A DNA stretch of 64,000 nucleotides. Origin: Adenophora triphylla var. japonica (taxonomy: Eukaryota > Streptophyta > Magnoliopsida > Asterales > Campanulaceae). Positions 1 through 11,181 of this stretch are shown here, in pieces; the first letter of the stretch is position 1, and every line of letters begins with the position of its first letter. Below the pieces are notes generated by a model. That model was not told where the DNA came from. It saw only the letters and a program-made list of their open reading frames with translations, and ran no database searches. Both the position numbers and the translations under genes were made by a program. Location: contig JAFEMH010001469.1 in assembly GCA_022495995.1 (NCBI GenBank), positions 1-64,000 of the forward strand, written 5' to 3'.

Positions 1-176
1 ACAATTTCTTGTCCTAGCTGCTGGGCACTTTCCTTTGACTTTGGATCATCCGGAAACAAGAGTTACCTCCTTCATTGCACACATTTCCCCACTCTCCCTA
101 CAACCCAATATAGACAAAGATCAAGCAAAAAAGTAGACAAAAATAAATCATGAGAATGCAAGCCATTTTTAACATA

Positions 177-288
177 CTACCTCCGTCCCAAAATGAATAC
201 CCCAAAAAATTCAAATTTGCTCTTGATTAAGAGCAAAATTTAAATTTTTGTGGACATTCATTTTGGGACATTCAAGGACCAGAGGGAG
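177..288. mobile_element. Stowaway-like MITE at a splice donor of the YODA pseudogene
   Basis: A 112-bp element with terminal CTACCTCCGTCCC / agagGGAG, TA on both sides, and long inverted halves that include an internal hairpin (GCTCTTGATTAAGAGC). It lies at the 5' end of the intron behind the glycine-loop exon. On the minus strand the exon ends ..TTTACCAG and the intron starts GTACTCCC, so the GTA of the donor overlaps the TA target duplication. Confidence 0.75.
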
Positions 289-389
289 TACCTGGTAAAG
301 CCAAGGTAAACATGTCCGAATGTTCCTCTACCAAGCATCCTTCCCTTCTTCCAACGAGAACCAGGGCTTGTGGGATTATCTGCCCTACC

Positions 390-490
390 AGGACTTCGAA
401 TAACTGTAGGAGTTGTGCTTGTTGAATATGAAGTAGTTGTAGGACTTCGCATAACTGTAGGAGTTGTGCTCGTTGAATATGAAGTAGGAG
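390..490 (-). repeat. 51-bp in-frame tandem duplication inside the YODA-like sequence
   Basis: Two adjacent copies (390-440 and 441-490) differ at a few bases. They encode a repeated 17-residue block around TSYSTSTTPTV.RSP. The unit is a multiple of three, so it lengthened the Ser/Thr/Pro-rich linker before the kinase domain without shifting frame. Confidence 0.8.
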
Positions 491-1202
491 AAAACGGATT
501 AATATTTGATATAGATTGGTAAGGAGGGGAAGGGGAAGTGAGGCTAGCTCTGTCGTGAATCCCCGGTGGGGCATCCAGCTCGTGGATGCAGAGGGGTAGC
601 GGACCCACTTTGTATTCTGGAGCTGGGCCCTGGGCTTGTCATTCGGGGACTTGGAATAGGTGAACATTCTGGACTACACTTGCTTTGATGCTGCCATAGT
701 TGTGCAGACACATCTCCTCCAACTGAATTGTGACCTGAACCAGGACTAGAACAGTGTCCAGACCCAAGTAGCGAAAAACCAGAATTGAAAACCATGTCAG
801 GACCACCGAATACTCTAATTTGGACTTCTAGAAGGACTGGACATTGAGCTGTCTGGAGCACCAAAGAAAACACCATTATGAGGATTCTGTAAATTTGGAC
901 CGTGGCGACTTAATGATGGGACCCGCTTTGGTGATACTAAGTTAGCTATTTCAACCCTTCTCTTGATTTATTTCGGTTTGTAGCAGGGGATTGATCCTTG
1001 TCCGCTGCACTTTAAGAGAGAGTGAAAACTCAAGTCATTAGAGGTAAACAAAACACAAGACAAGTATAAAAAGAAGGCAAGAAGTATATATACAAGCATA
1101 CTATAAAATAAAACCATACATATATTGTATATATTCTTGTGATTACGAAACTTTATCAGGCCTGGGCTGAGCTAGGATTGTTTATAACTCAAGCCTGCAG
1201 TA

Positions 1203-1304
1203 CTACCTCTGTCCCAAATTGAATGTCCAAAAAATTTCAAATTTGCTCTTGATCAAGAGCAAATTTCAAAAGAATGATGGACATTCATTTTGGGACGGAG
1301 AAAA
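1203..1304. mobile_element. Stowaway-like MITE, same subfamily as the element at 177-288
   Basis: The element begins CTACCTCTGTCCCAAA, has the same central hairpin (GCTCTTGATCAAGAGC), and ends CATTTTGGGACGGAG followed by a degenerate tail. It lies in the intron between the 1371-1907 exon and the next exon of the YODA pseudogene. Confidence 0.7.
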
Positions 1305-1972
1305 TAATATATTTATAATCAAGCCAAGTTGAACTTTCCATTAAATAGCCCTACTAGTAAAACTCACCTGGAAGGACTGTCTACAGCTTTGGCTTTGTAC
1401 CCCCAGTCAGGTGCTTGAGGACTTATGAACTGTAAGTCCAACCCAGATCATCACTATCAGCAGAACTAGCACAAGAAACAGAATCGGTGGGGAAGTCTCC
1501 CTCTGCATCTGCATGAACAGGTGCACTTCGACCATGACCTCTTTTAGGAAGGGGTAATAATGTCAAAGATTTGGATCCCTTGCCAGTCCCTTGTTTTGCT
1601 GATCCACTCTTTCCCGAAATCTGTACGCTTTATGCTAGTAGAATGCACTTTAGGAAGTGGACGTGGTAGAGCATGAGGACGTTCACCTAAACTCTGGCAG
1701 CGTGGGACCGGCGATGGTGAGCGAGAATCAGCAGAAGTGAAAGAGAATCCTTTTCTCACCGACACAAATTCAGAGGAACGTCTTCGAGACCTTCTAAACT
1801 TAGCATCAGAGAGCAATTTTAAACTTCCTTTGAATCGTATCAATAAAAACTTTCCTTGCTGGCTTTCTTTACTTCTTTTGGATGAAGACTTGCCACCATG
1901 GAGTCATGATAAGTTGAATGATGCCCAAAGTTGTAATGTACAATCGGTTCTAAATGATACAGATTATATTTA

Positions 1973-2760
1973 AATTTAAGATCACATGCTTATTAAAACG
2001 TGACTAGAAATGAACAAGCCTGGTTTAGAAGTCAGCATGAGAAGGAGAGCCAAAGAGTATGTCTCCTCCTCCTTATGAATTTCATTGAATGTTTTACTTG
2101 AGATTTGAGATAACTATTGCGTGGGTATGAATTTATGAAGAATCAAAGAAGATATCCAAGAAAAGAGACACTCCCAAAACCAATAGCCTCAAATTAATAC
2201 CCATTTCTCGTTTTGGTTTGTTTCAAAAATTAGTCCCATTTCTAAAAGAGGATATAGTGTTAGTGAAATTTAAAGAGAGTACAAACAAGTAAAGCAATAA
2301 CCTTTAAAGTTTGGCTAGTCGTAAGAATGGAAGGAGTATGCTATGACTACAAAGTGTGGTCATAAAAATAGAATGCATTGCTACTCTTTATTGCTATACA
2401 TTTATTTTTTGGGTATAGTGTAAATCTTTAAACTAAATTATAAAAGGTTTTAAATGACTCTAAAATCTTGCATGTGAGGTTATTAATTCTTACTTCAGCT
2501 ATAGCTACTAGATTGAAACTACAGTTTAGGAAATATAACATAAATTATGCCCCCCCCACCTTCCCACATCACCTGTAATGCCCTATTTCTGGAAATCGAC
2601 AATAATGCTAATTTACCTATTAATAAGATGGAAGTATTTAAATTCAATTGTTTAAATTCAATTGGATGGATTCTATTATATGCACATTTGACACCCCCTT
2701 ATATGAGAAATTACTCCTTATTTGAATTATGTAAATTCACCTAGATAATTAGATTTATAC
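1973..2760. other. Non-coding stretch upstream of the YODA pseudogene
   Basis: AT-rich sequence. I see no gene, only short unrelated open frames. By analogy with the family this is intron between the 5' leader exons and the coding exon. Confidence 0.5.
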
Positions 2761-2854
2761 ATATGTGTGTGTGTGTGTGTGCAACATATGTATATATATT
2801 TATATGTATGTGTATGTATATATGTGTATATATATTCATATGTATATGTGTATA
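2761..2854. repeat. TG/TA microsatellite
   Basis: Alternating purine-pyrimidine tract (tgtgtg.., then tatgtgtatata..). A second (TA)n block follows at about 3179-3203, so together they flank the inverted-repeat element at 2855-3173. Confidence 0.85.
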
Positions 2855-3172
2855 GGGTCACGCTCCAATGAAAACTAGTTTAAAATGAGAACAGTGAAGA
2901 CCACTTGTATACACACTTGTATACGGTAGATATTTAGCTACCGTATGCATATACGATGGATTGTATATATATACGGTAGATGCCCAGCTACCGTATGCAA
3001 GTGTATACGTATGGTTATACTGCCCAGCTATCTGATAGATACTTAGCTACCGTATGCATATACGATAGGCTAATATGTATACGGTAGCTAAGTATCTACT
3101 ATAAACTAAGTGTATACAAGTGGTTCTCCACGGTTCTCATTTTGACCCATGGTTCTCATTTGAGCACCTACC

Positions 3173-3173
<1 letters not shown>
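2855..3173. mobile_element. Inverted-repeat MITE with 9-bp target duplication (Mutator-like)
   Basis: A 319-bp element. The left arm (GGGTCACGCTCCAATGA... to CCACTTGTATACAC) matches the reverse complement of the right arm (GCTCAAATGAGAACC... to CCACTTGTATACAC) over about 55 bp. The flanks on both sides read atgtgtata, a perfect 9-bp duplication, but in low-complexity DNA, which weakens the evidence. The interior holds several copies of the palindrome-like block TACGGTAG..TAGCTACCGTA. Confidence 0.6.
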
Positions 3174-3210
<37 letters not shown>

Positions 3211-3446
3211 ATTATACGGAATGAAAGATTATTTCATATATTCAAAAGACAAAAAGTGTCGTATAGGATTCTGAATTCTATAATTGTTATGCTGGGGGTA
3301 GAATTTGTAACGAAATAAATTCAAAGATTAGAAATAATCAAATATTAGAACTACGCAATTTTATGCCAAGCGCCAATCATGAGGGCCTAACTCTATTGTT
3401 ACTCACTTTCATAAGCAAATCTATGTTGCTGTCACCAAATCATTAC

Positions 3447-3515
3447 CCAGATTGATTTGCAGGAGTCCATCAGCCAAAATCGTGAAGTCTATACACGTAT
3501 GCCAGTCAACATGCC
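3447..3515 (-). other. Probable non-coding leader exon of the YODA-like gene
   Basis: On the minus strand a pyrimidine-rich tract ending GCTTTTTAG precedes a 69-base segment that ends at a CTG|GTAATG donor. YODA genes commonly have introns in the 5' leader, and this lies upstream of the start codon at 1907. The inference is from splice signals only. Confidence 0.35.
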
Positions 3516-4592
3516 CTAAAAAGCAATCAGAAAGAGAGGTTTAATTACATTCAGAGAAAAAAAAAAAATACTATTGGAGACTATGAAATATACCGCCCAA
3601 ATTAAATTTCAGTTAAAGTTTCAAATCTTGTAGTGCAGTTTCCATTCCTTCAAAAAGGAACATTTCTTACAAGATTTTATCGGTTTTTCACACGTGTAAA
3701 GAATAAAAGATACAAAAGTAATCATAAACTCAAGTAACAAATTAGGCATGACATTAATTATTTCCTTGACACATTTCATTGCCCAACCACATGAATTATT
3801 TAAAAATTAAATCAGACTGGTGCCCGTTCCTCTAAACTGCAGTTTCTCATATTTTACACCGGATTTAATCAATAATCATCCGTTCAAGCAAGCACATTCT
3901 TATGTGATCTTAAAGGATTTCAAAACCATAATAAATCAATGCATAAAAGTTCTTGAGAAATAATATCTGATCGTAATAACAAGAACTGGATTTAGATGCT
4001 ATGATCTTAAAAGTTAAATCAGTTCTAGCACCCCACAACCTGAATCCTAAAAAATATTTCCCCAGACATAAAACTTGTTAAATTACCCATCTTAAGTCAA
4101 TATTCAATTGAAATTTCTTACAGCCTAAATTCAATCAAGAATCACAGACCCCCAACCCCACCCAAAAAAAAAAAAAAAAATCATTTTTTCATACACACAT
4201 ACATGTGCCAATGTAAGAAATGCACAAAACCTCACTAAAGAATAAAATACAAACAAAAAAATAATTAAAAAAAAAAACATAGCATACCAAGAAAATAAAA
4301 CCCAAAAGGGTGCTCAAAATACAAGAAACCAGATGGAAATTCATCAGAAAAAAAAAGGGAGCTTAAATTATTAATCAACAAACCAAAATTCCAGTGAATT
4401 GAAGCCAAAAGACACCGAACATCTCTAATCAGAACCCTAAAGAAATCACTGATTGATAAAAGACACGCACAAAATGGTGGGGGTGGGGGAAAGCATGATG
4501 CCTATATAATAGAGCTGAGAAATTCCAAGACTTGAGCTTTGCAATTTAGCGCTGTAAGAGAGAGGCAAAGTCAAGGAGAATTAATTACTCAC

Positions 4593-4760
4593 CGGAGGCA
4601 AAAAAGCAAGGAGAGATTATTATTTAAGGAACCGGCCGGTGAATTACATGTGTTGTCGAGGAGTGTCAGTTACCGAAAGAGACGCTAAAAAGGATGAAAA
4701 AAATGAGTGAAGCTAGAAAAAAGCCGGGTTAAGCAGTTATGGCGAGTGCAATAGAAAAGC
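4593..4760 (-). promoter_or_regulatory. Probable first leader exon of the YODA-like gene
   Basis: On the minus strand the segment ends at a strong donor, CCTCCG|GTGAGTAA (4592-4591). It has the purine-rich look of a 5' untranslated exon. I did not find a convincing TATA box, so the transcription start is not fixed. Confidence 0.3.
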
Positions 4761-7700
4761 TAGAGATCGAAAAAGCGAAGCAGGAACAGTTAGGTTGGTT
4801 TGGGTTTTAAAAGTTTAGAAACCAGGATTTTCGGTTTGGTATTAGGTTTTTAAAAATTTAAGCCAGGTAAGAAACCGTTAACAGATATTGGTATGGTTAC
4901 TTTTCTAAATGTCGTTCAACTCACCGACACAGGGGTGTTAAAATAAGAGAACAATACATATTGGTAACAAGTTAACAAAATATTCGGGGAAACTACAGAA
5001 CTGCAGTCTGTTAAAAAGGAGGCCCAGACAATTCAAGTGGTAATTAAACTTGTTAAAAGTATTAGCTTTTGGGTATTGAACATTTTTTTTTCCTCTTTTG
5101 GCAAGTTAATATTCAACTTGTGACTTAACTGTTGCATCATTAATCTAACCTGCTATCTAAACTGAATACAGAGAAAAGCCACGGACACAATATGTAACTT
5201 TTCAAATTAAATTAGCCATGTTCAGCTATAATAGGGGGCATATAACATAGGAATTACGATTAAATAATAATTTAAAAGTATACAACTGCATGTACACCTC
5301 CCAGCTAGAGAACTTCCCTCTATAAAAAACAAATCCACGAGTCATAAAGTATTTCCACTCCCTAGTTCAAACTTTACATGCCTTTTGAGGAGGAATAAAC
5401 GGTTCCATGGAAATAACATGCAACACATTGCTACAACAGGCATACATGAAGGATTCTTGAGTTTATCAACTGGAATTTAGAGGACTACCTGTAGCTTGGT
5501 GCCCAAAGCAAGGCCCATTAAAGCCCAACAATGCCATTAAGACACTACATCACAACCGATATCACACGGAGAACCGGTAGACACCAAACCGTTAAGAAAC
5601 CGAGAGTTAATGGTTTCAGAATTTACACAAAACCGATAGTTATTGGTTTGGTCAGTTGGCTTTTATCCTAAAAACCGATCCAAACCCGATCCGTGCCTCA
5701 CCCCTAGAAAAAAAAAGAAACAAACAAGGGATAGAAGGAGAAGTTACACACAAATACACACACTTTGTATTTTTTTTTTTTAGTATTTTTTTAGTATTTT
5801 TTTTTATACATACAAGAAAGTATATCTGCGTCGGAATATGCTTTATACCGCGGAGAGAGGGTGTCCAAGTCTGGGAGTAAATTACAAGTTAAGTCAACTA
5901 TAAGAGGGAATTGCTTACTCCTCCCTTGTTGTTTTAGTATTTACATTTGTTTCCCAAGGTTTTTATCTTTTGAACCTTTTTTTTTTTTTTTTGTAAAAGT
6001 TGAGTTTTCTATTAATGAATGAATGAATGATTTAATCTATTACAATAACGACATCTAAAAAGTGTATCGGGTGAGAATCGAATCCCTGATTTTTTATATG
6101 AAAATGAATACCAGATGGCGATTTGAGCACTTTTGATATAACCAATATTGCACCGTAGCAACTTGTTCTTTTCAACTTCAATTGTGATTATTCGAAATAT
6201 AGTGATATGGTGATGAGGGTAGAGAAATTGAGATAAATTACCGCCACCATATTACTATTAGGCACTAACAATTATTTATGTGAGTTTCACTATCCAAGTA
6301 GACTTAAGTTTTAAATCGAGATGATGCATGTCTCTGCATACATAATGAAGTAGAGTTTCGGTCTTTACAATACATAGTGAATGATTTTATAATGGATTTT
6401 CATTAATTACATGGAACAAAATTAGTGCTAATCATTTGCTAGTGAATGTACGGGAATTTAGAAAATAATTGTGATAGCATTCTTCAAGTTTTGTGTCGTT
6501 TCTTTTCTTTCCTTTTCGCTAGGAGAGTGTCTCGCACATGAAATGCGTGACTTCCTACATATCACATGTCCATGCAATATCAGGGCAGCGTGTAAAGTGC
6601 AGCGTTTCGCAGCAGCAGCGTGGAACCCATTTCTAAAGTAGAAAAAAATAAATAGGTTAATAGATCAGTAAAGACTTACCAGTGGATATTGGGATACTCT
6701 AATCTAATGTCAGTAAACGTTGGAAAATTTTATGCCACCTGTTATGATTGAGATCTAAGAATTATTCAATACATTCTGGTAGTCGTGTGATGGGCATAGT
6801 AGATATAGTTGATCGATATTGTAGTTTATGGGCCGCATATACATCATGACGGGCCTTAAGACGATGCATTAATTATATGAATGGTTTTAGATTTGAAATG
6901 TTACTAATCTATAAGGTTTCGTCGGTTCATTAGTCATTGCTTACAATTTAAATATGGCTAAGAATTGTTATCTTAAAAATGAATTATCTAGTTCCGATTC
7001 TTTTTATTTTTAGCTAAAAGACATCGGAACAAGCATGAATTATATGCATTGCTTTTGCTACTTCTGATGTCTCACGGCTCTGCTAGTTTTGAAAGCAAGG
7101 AGACCGGAGAACTATGATAGAGATCACTAGGTTAAAAAGCGTCTCCGCAAATTCAGAACCGACTCACCGAACTAAGTTCACAATATCAACAATCCACAAA
7201 AATCATGGCTTTCTTCTTCGCTTTATTAGGATACCTTCGGTTCTAGTATAATTTAACTCTGGGTCCATCTTGACCATCGAATATCATATCATACGCATCT
7301 CAAAAACACTTAAAACTCTTCATAATTAATTCCAAAAAGAAAGGTAGTTTTGTAGGCAAATAAAATTGGAGCAAGTAATAATAACACCAACTTGGTTAGA
7401 GTAGGGGTTATTTTGGTATATTTCCAATAAATGAAGTGCCAATTTTGATATATCAAAACTTGATGGAGGTAGACTTAATTGACTTTCTTTTTTTTCTAGA
7501 GAGAGAAAGTATAAATCCTTAATTGTAATTAATTAATAAAAAAAAAAAAGAAAATGGTGAGACTTAAGAAGACTGATGATGTCTGATGATAACGTACAAC
7601 ACTAACTGATATCGTGTACGTTTAATAGAGATTATGTCATTGTCTCTATGCTATCTTACATCTTTATTAATATCTCCTTTTATCATTAAAATAATGCCTA

Positions 7701-7784
7701 ATTAATTTGTGATTGCCAAAATCTTAAAAACGCGTTTTTTCTTAATTTCTTACGCTTAGAAAAAATGTGTTTTGTTTCCCCCGC
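4761..7784. other. Intergenic spacer without recognisable genes
   Basis: AT-rich sequence with poly-A/T runs. Two stretches (about 4795-4900 and 5560-5705) are built of short words such as aaaccg and ggtttgg. The second ends gtgcctcacccctag, as in degenerate hAT-like elements. No coding sequence is supported. Confidence 0.5.
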
Positions 7785-8110
7785 TAGTGTCAGTGTTAGT
7801 GTAACAAAGTGTCAGTGTAACAAAATGCTAGTGTTAGTGTAACAAAGTGCCAGTGTAAAAAAGTGTTAGTAATTAGTATTAGTGTAACAAAGTGTCAGTG
7901 TAAAAAGTGTCTGTGCATGTATATTAAGTGTCAGTATAAAAATGTCAATGTTAATATAACAAAGTGTCAGTGTAACTAAGTCTTTCAAAGAAGTGTCAAC
8001 GCATGTATATTAAGTGTCGATATAAAGAGTGTTAGTGTAGTGGTAGAAGTAAAAAGTGTGCCGGTGTGAAAAGTGTCGGTCACATGTATTATTAAGTGAT
8101 AGTGTAAAAA
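7785..8110. repeat. Degenerate minisatellite of GTGTCAGTGTAACAAA words
   Basis: About 15 imperfect copies of a 16-20 bp unit (variants agtgttagtgtaacaaa, agtgtcagtgtaaaaa) in direct orientation. There is no coding potential. The array ends about 30 bp before a mini-Helitron. Confidence 0.8.
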
Positions 8111-8139
8111 TGATTTTTCTTTAAATTTAGAAAAAAACA

Positions 8140-8324
8140 TCTATAGTATAAATGGAAGGGGTGTTTGCTACAGTTCTTTGAACAGTTTCAACCGTCGAAA
8201 TTCCCATTTTGCCCTCACTATTTTGTCCCTTTCCCATTTTGCCCTTAAAAAAAATTTATTTTAAAAAAAAAATTTTAAAAATTAAAAAAAAAATTACGTG
8301 GCCTTGGACACAGGTATGTGCTAG
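8140..8324 (+). mobile_element. Non-autonomous mini-Helitron, copy 1
   Basis: A 185-bp element that starts TCTATAGTATAAATGGAAGG after an A and ends in CTAG before a T. A GTGGCCTTGGACAC hairpin lies about 12 bp before the end. TC at the 5' end, a hairpin near the 3' end, CTRR at the end and insertion between A and T are the Helitron hallmarks. The body (cccattttgccctcactatttt) is shared with the element at 11536-11766. Confidence 0.75.
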
Positions 8325-9118
8325 TTTTTTATAAGACCAACTCTGTAAATATATAGGTATTTAGAAAAAAGTAAGTGATTTGAGTATAAAATATAAAGTT
8401 AGAGAAAGAAAGTGGGGTAAAAAGTTTTTGTTGTAAATATCACAAGTGATTTTCATTTTTAATAAGTCTCTTTTATATTGGGACAGAGGAATACTCCTTC
8501 TGCTACGCTAAAAGTCCTCTTTATTCGGAACTCTTATTAAAAAACGTGACACGTATTTTGGGATAAAAAAAAACAATATTTATTATGAAACAAATAATAT
8601 ATTTTTCAATTTTTATGTAGGAAGTTAACAATATTAATAAATGTGCAAAAACACCCATTATTGATTGCAGTATAATGTAAAATTAAAATTGATAATTAAA
8701 AAAAAGGCGAATTTGGTGGTATAACAAAAATAAAATCTCATAGATTTATGTAATCCTATTACAATCGTACAACTCCTTTCTTAATGGATTATGGACGTGA
8801 CATTTTTGGCATATATATTTATATTTCAAGTTGTTTTAATTTAAGGTATATCCTTATAGAATTAATTAGAATTAATTAAAGGGATCCTTTTTACTACCTC
8901 TATCCCAAAATAAATAATTAAATAAATTTTAAATTTGCTATTACTCAATTAATCATTCATTTTATTTTATGACAGATGGGTACTAGAAAAGAAAAAAACA
9001 AATGTCACTTCTTAAAAAAAAAAAAACCAATATCTATAATATATAATAGCAAAACTTTTTGGAGCTCTTAGAAAAATCCAAGTGGTATCACATCATTGGC
9101 TATTCTTTTCCTCATCGA
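8325..9118. other. Intergenic spacer
   Basis: AT-rich with poly-A runs and half of a Stowaway-like terminus near 8490. No gene seen. A Helitron-like 5' end (TCTATAATATATAATAGC) occurs at about 9034, but no matching 3' end could be fixed. Confidence 0.4.
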
Positions 9119-9294
9119 CCAATCACAAGCATCCTTTTATTTCAACTTAAAAAAAAAAAAAACTGGATAATTATTTCAATTTCTTATATAAATCATGTAA
9201 CCCTATCCACCAATCACAATCATCCTTTTATTTCAACTTAAAAAAAAAAATGGATAATTAATTTAAATTTCCTATATAAATCATGTAACCCTAG
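9119..9294. repeat. Tandem duplication, about 88-bp unit, each copy with a TATA-like box
   Basis: Two adjacent copies begin at ccaatcaca and end at tatataaatcatgtaaccctA. Each carries a CCAAT word and a TATATAAAT word about 70 bp apart, which gives a promoter-like look. A GA microsatellite follows. No gene could be found downstream, so promoter function is only a possibility. Confidence 0.6.
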
Positions 9295-9303
9295 CAAGAG
9301 ATT

Positions 9304-9304
<1 letters not shown>

Positions 9305-9344
<40 letters not shown>
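9305..9344. repeat. GA microsatellite
   Basis: About 20 uninterrupted AG dinucleotides, followed by a short duplicated ggcggcataggagca word. Confidence 0.95.
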
Positions 9345-9347
<3 letters not shown>

Positions 9348-9564
9348 GCATAGGAGCAGGCGGCATAGGAGCAGCGACATAAAGAAGGAGCAGCGACAGA
9401 GAGAGATAGTTTTGAAGAGATAATTTTGCTTCTTTACTTTCTGATTCTCATATGGGTAATTTTCTCTTTATCACATGTTTCTAATCCGTTGTTAATTGTT
9501 TTTGTTAATACATGCATGAGAAAAATGTCGGTTCGCTGATTTTCAAAAAAAAAAAAAAAAAAGT

Positions 9565-10020
9565 TTAAGACCCCACCCCAAAGTCCAAAACAGATTGAGC
9601 AATAAGATGTTCTTCACTACCAACTTGGGAGAATCTAGAGAGAACACTTACAACTTGCAAAATGTCAGGTCTTGCTATTGTGAGATACATTAGACAGCCT
9701 GTAAGAATTTGATAGACAACCTTTTTTGCACCATTTTCTTTGCAAAGTCTCTCTTTTTGATTCATTGGAGTACTTACCGACTTGCAGTTCTCCATGTGAA
9801 ACTTCTTCAAGCTCTCTTTAGCATACTTTCTTTGACAAATAAAAACTCCTTGATGATTTTGTCTAACATCCATTCCAAGAAAGTATGCCATAGCCCCAAA
9901 GTCTGTCATTTCAATTACTTTCATCATATCCTCCTTAAATTTTTGAACAAGCACATTATTATTTCCAGTTACTAAGAGATCATTCACATAATCATAAACA
10001 ATTATAATATCAACAGTTAA
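9565..10020 (-). pseudogene. Ty1/Copia reverse-transcriptase fragment
   Basis: Minus-strand translation contains the end of the Copia RT domain: YVNDLLVTGNN, where the family has the YVDD catalytic box with aspartates, then EMTDFGAMAYFLGM, GVFICQRKYA, STPMN and a CLMYLTIARPDI stretch. The first aspartate of the box reads N. Only about 140 residues of a pol protein of more than 1300 remain. No LTR, integrase or RNase H was found next to it, so it is an isolated relic. Confidence 0.85.
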
Positions 10021-10487
10021 ATGCTTGAGATAGGGTGTTGGCTCACTTTGTCTTTTTTAGAAACCAAGAATAAGGAGATGCTCATCAATTCTAGCGTATC
10101 ATTCTAGCTACATAAAAACCTGCAGGCTCTAAAACACCAAGATGGCATATCTTCAACAGATACAACACAATGACTGTGGTCACTTATTTTAGATCAGAGG
10201 ATATCATGGTTGTGGTCCCTCCAAAGCTATCTTTGGAATTTATGGTAATTAGGTTATTGTGTGATGTAATTGGGATGATCCTATCTTTGAAGTCTTGAAA
10301 GTAGAATCTAAGACAATGTTTCATTAACAATATACTCCCTCTGATCTAAAATAAGTGTCCACTATTCCTCTTTGGGTTGATTTAAAAGTTTTCTTTTAAC
10401 TTGAATTGTGTTTTTTCTGTTGGAAGCGTCTAACTTTTATAAATGATATATGCTATAGTCTTGGCTTGAGACATATAAAGGTGCTTA
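10021..10487. other. Intergenic spacer
   Basis: No gene. Two opposing copies of a ctctgatctaaaataagtg word (about 10180 and 10340) are remains of Stowaway-type ends. Confidence 0.4.
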
Positions 10488-10657
10488 TTTAAGATCGTCG
10501 TTTTTTTTTTCTGTTATTCAAATCCTTTTCTGAATAGTTTGATTAGATTGACACTTGATTAAACTAAAGTGTCAGATTAACAATCTTGATACATTCTTAA
10601 GGAATGTTGCAATCTTTTTTGCCTAATTTTGGGCTCCTGTTCTTCTTCATTGTTTTG
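10488..10657 (+). repeat. 170-bp direct repeat, copy 1
   Basis: Nearly identical to 11013-11181: tttaagat.gtcgttttt through ttcttcttcattgttttg. It contains the small inverted word acacttgattaaactaaagtgt. The 355 bp between the copies is unrelated. Confidence 0.9.
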
Positions 10658-11012
10658 CACATTTTCTACGCTTAAATGGAACAATTAGGGTCTATTTATT
10701 CTTGAAATTGTCGCTTATTTTTCGTTGCGAGTGGACCCGTTTTATTTAGTTGTTCACACCTCTCTTTCTTAGCTCCATCGGCCTAATATATTTATGCCTG
10801 CAAGTCACCGAAAGGCTGCTAATGATTTGAGTTGAGTGGCATAGTATTAATATGCTATTAAAGAGATTAAGTACATAATTATAAAGTTTATCAATCTAGC
10901 TAATCAATCGTCCTAATCCCAATTCCTCAATGAAATGCATGTTACTTGGCATCATTCTTCTCATTTTGTTGCTTACTATTCGTTCCGTTGAATTTTCTAT
11001 ACAGTAAAATAG

Positions 11013-11181
11013 TTTAAGATTGTCGTTTTTTTCTCTGTTATTCAAATTCTTTTCTGAATAGTTTGATTAGATTGACACTTGATTAAACTAAAGTGTCAGA
11101 TTAACAATCTTGATACATTCTTAAGGAATGTTGCAATCTTTTTTGCCTAATTTTGGGCTCCTGTTCTTCTTCATTGTTTTG
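11013..11181 (+). repeat. 170-bp direct repeat, copy 2
   Basis: Second copy of the segment at 10488-10657, with differences confined to the T-run and a few bases. I saw no terminal signatures of a known transposon class. Confidence 0.9.

Larger units (their letters stand above)
1..1907 (-). pseudogene. YODA-type MAPKKK, N-terminal half, broken; continues off the left edge
   Basis: MAPKKKs of the YODA family phosphorylate MKK4/5 in stomatal and embryo patterning. Reading leftward, the start resembles the YODA N-terminus (MTPWW then KSS, ATG at 1907). A Ser/Arg-rich stretch and RCQSLGERPHA follow, then the hallmark SGHCSSPGSGHNSVGGD and CSPECSPIPSPRMTSPGPSS (about 650-760), and SRWKKGRMLGRGTFGHVYLG, the glycine loop of the kinase domain (about 300-350). 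After an intron (about 105-290) comes GEMCAMKEV with the catalytic lysine. Exon borders look canonical, for example a donor near 1370. Lesions: a one-base loss after codon 5, an extra two bases near KESF, in-frame stops near 1425 and 565, and an extra base just after the catalytic lysine. The kinase body lies outside the window. Family assignment is firm; pseudogene status rests on several independent breaks read by eye. Confidence 0.87.
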
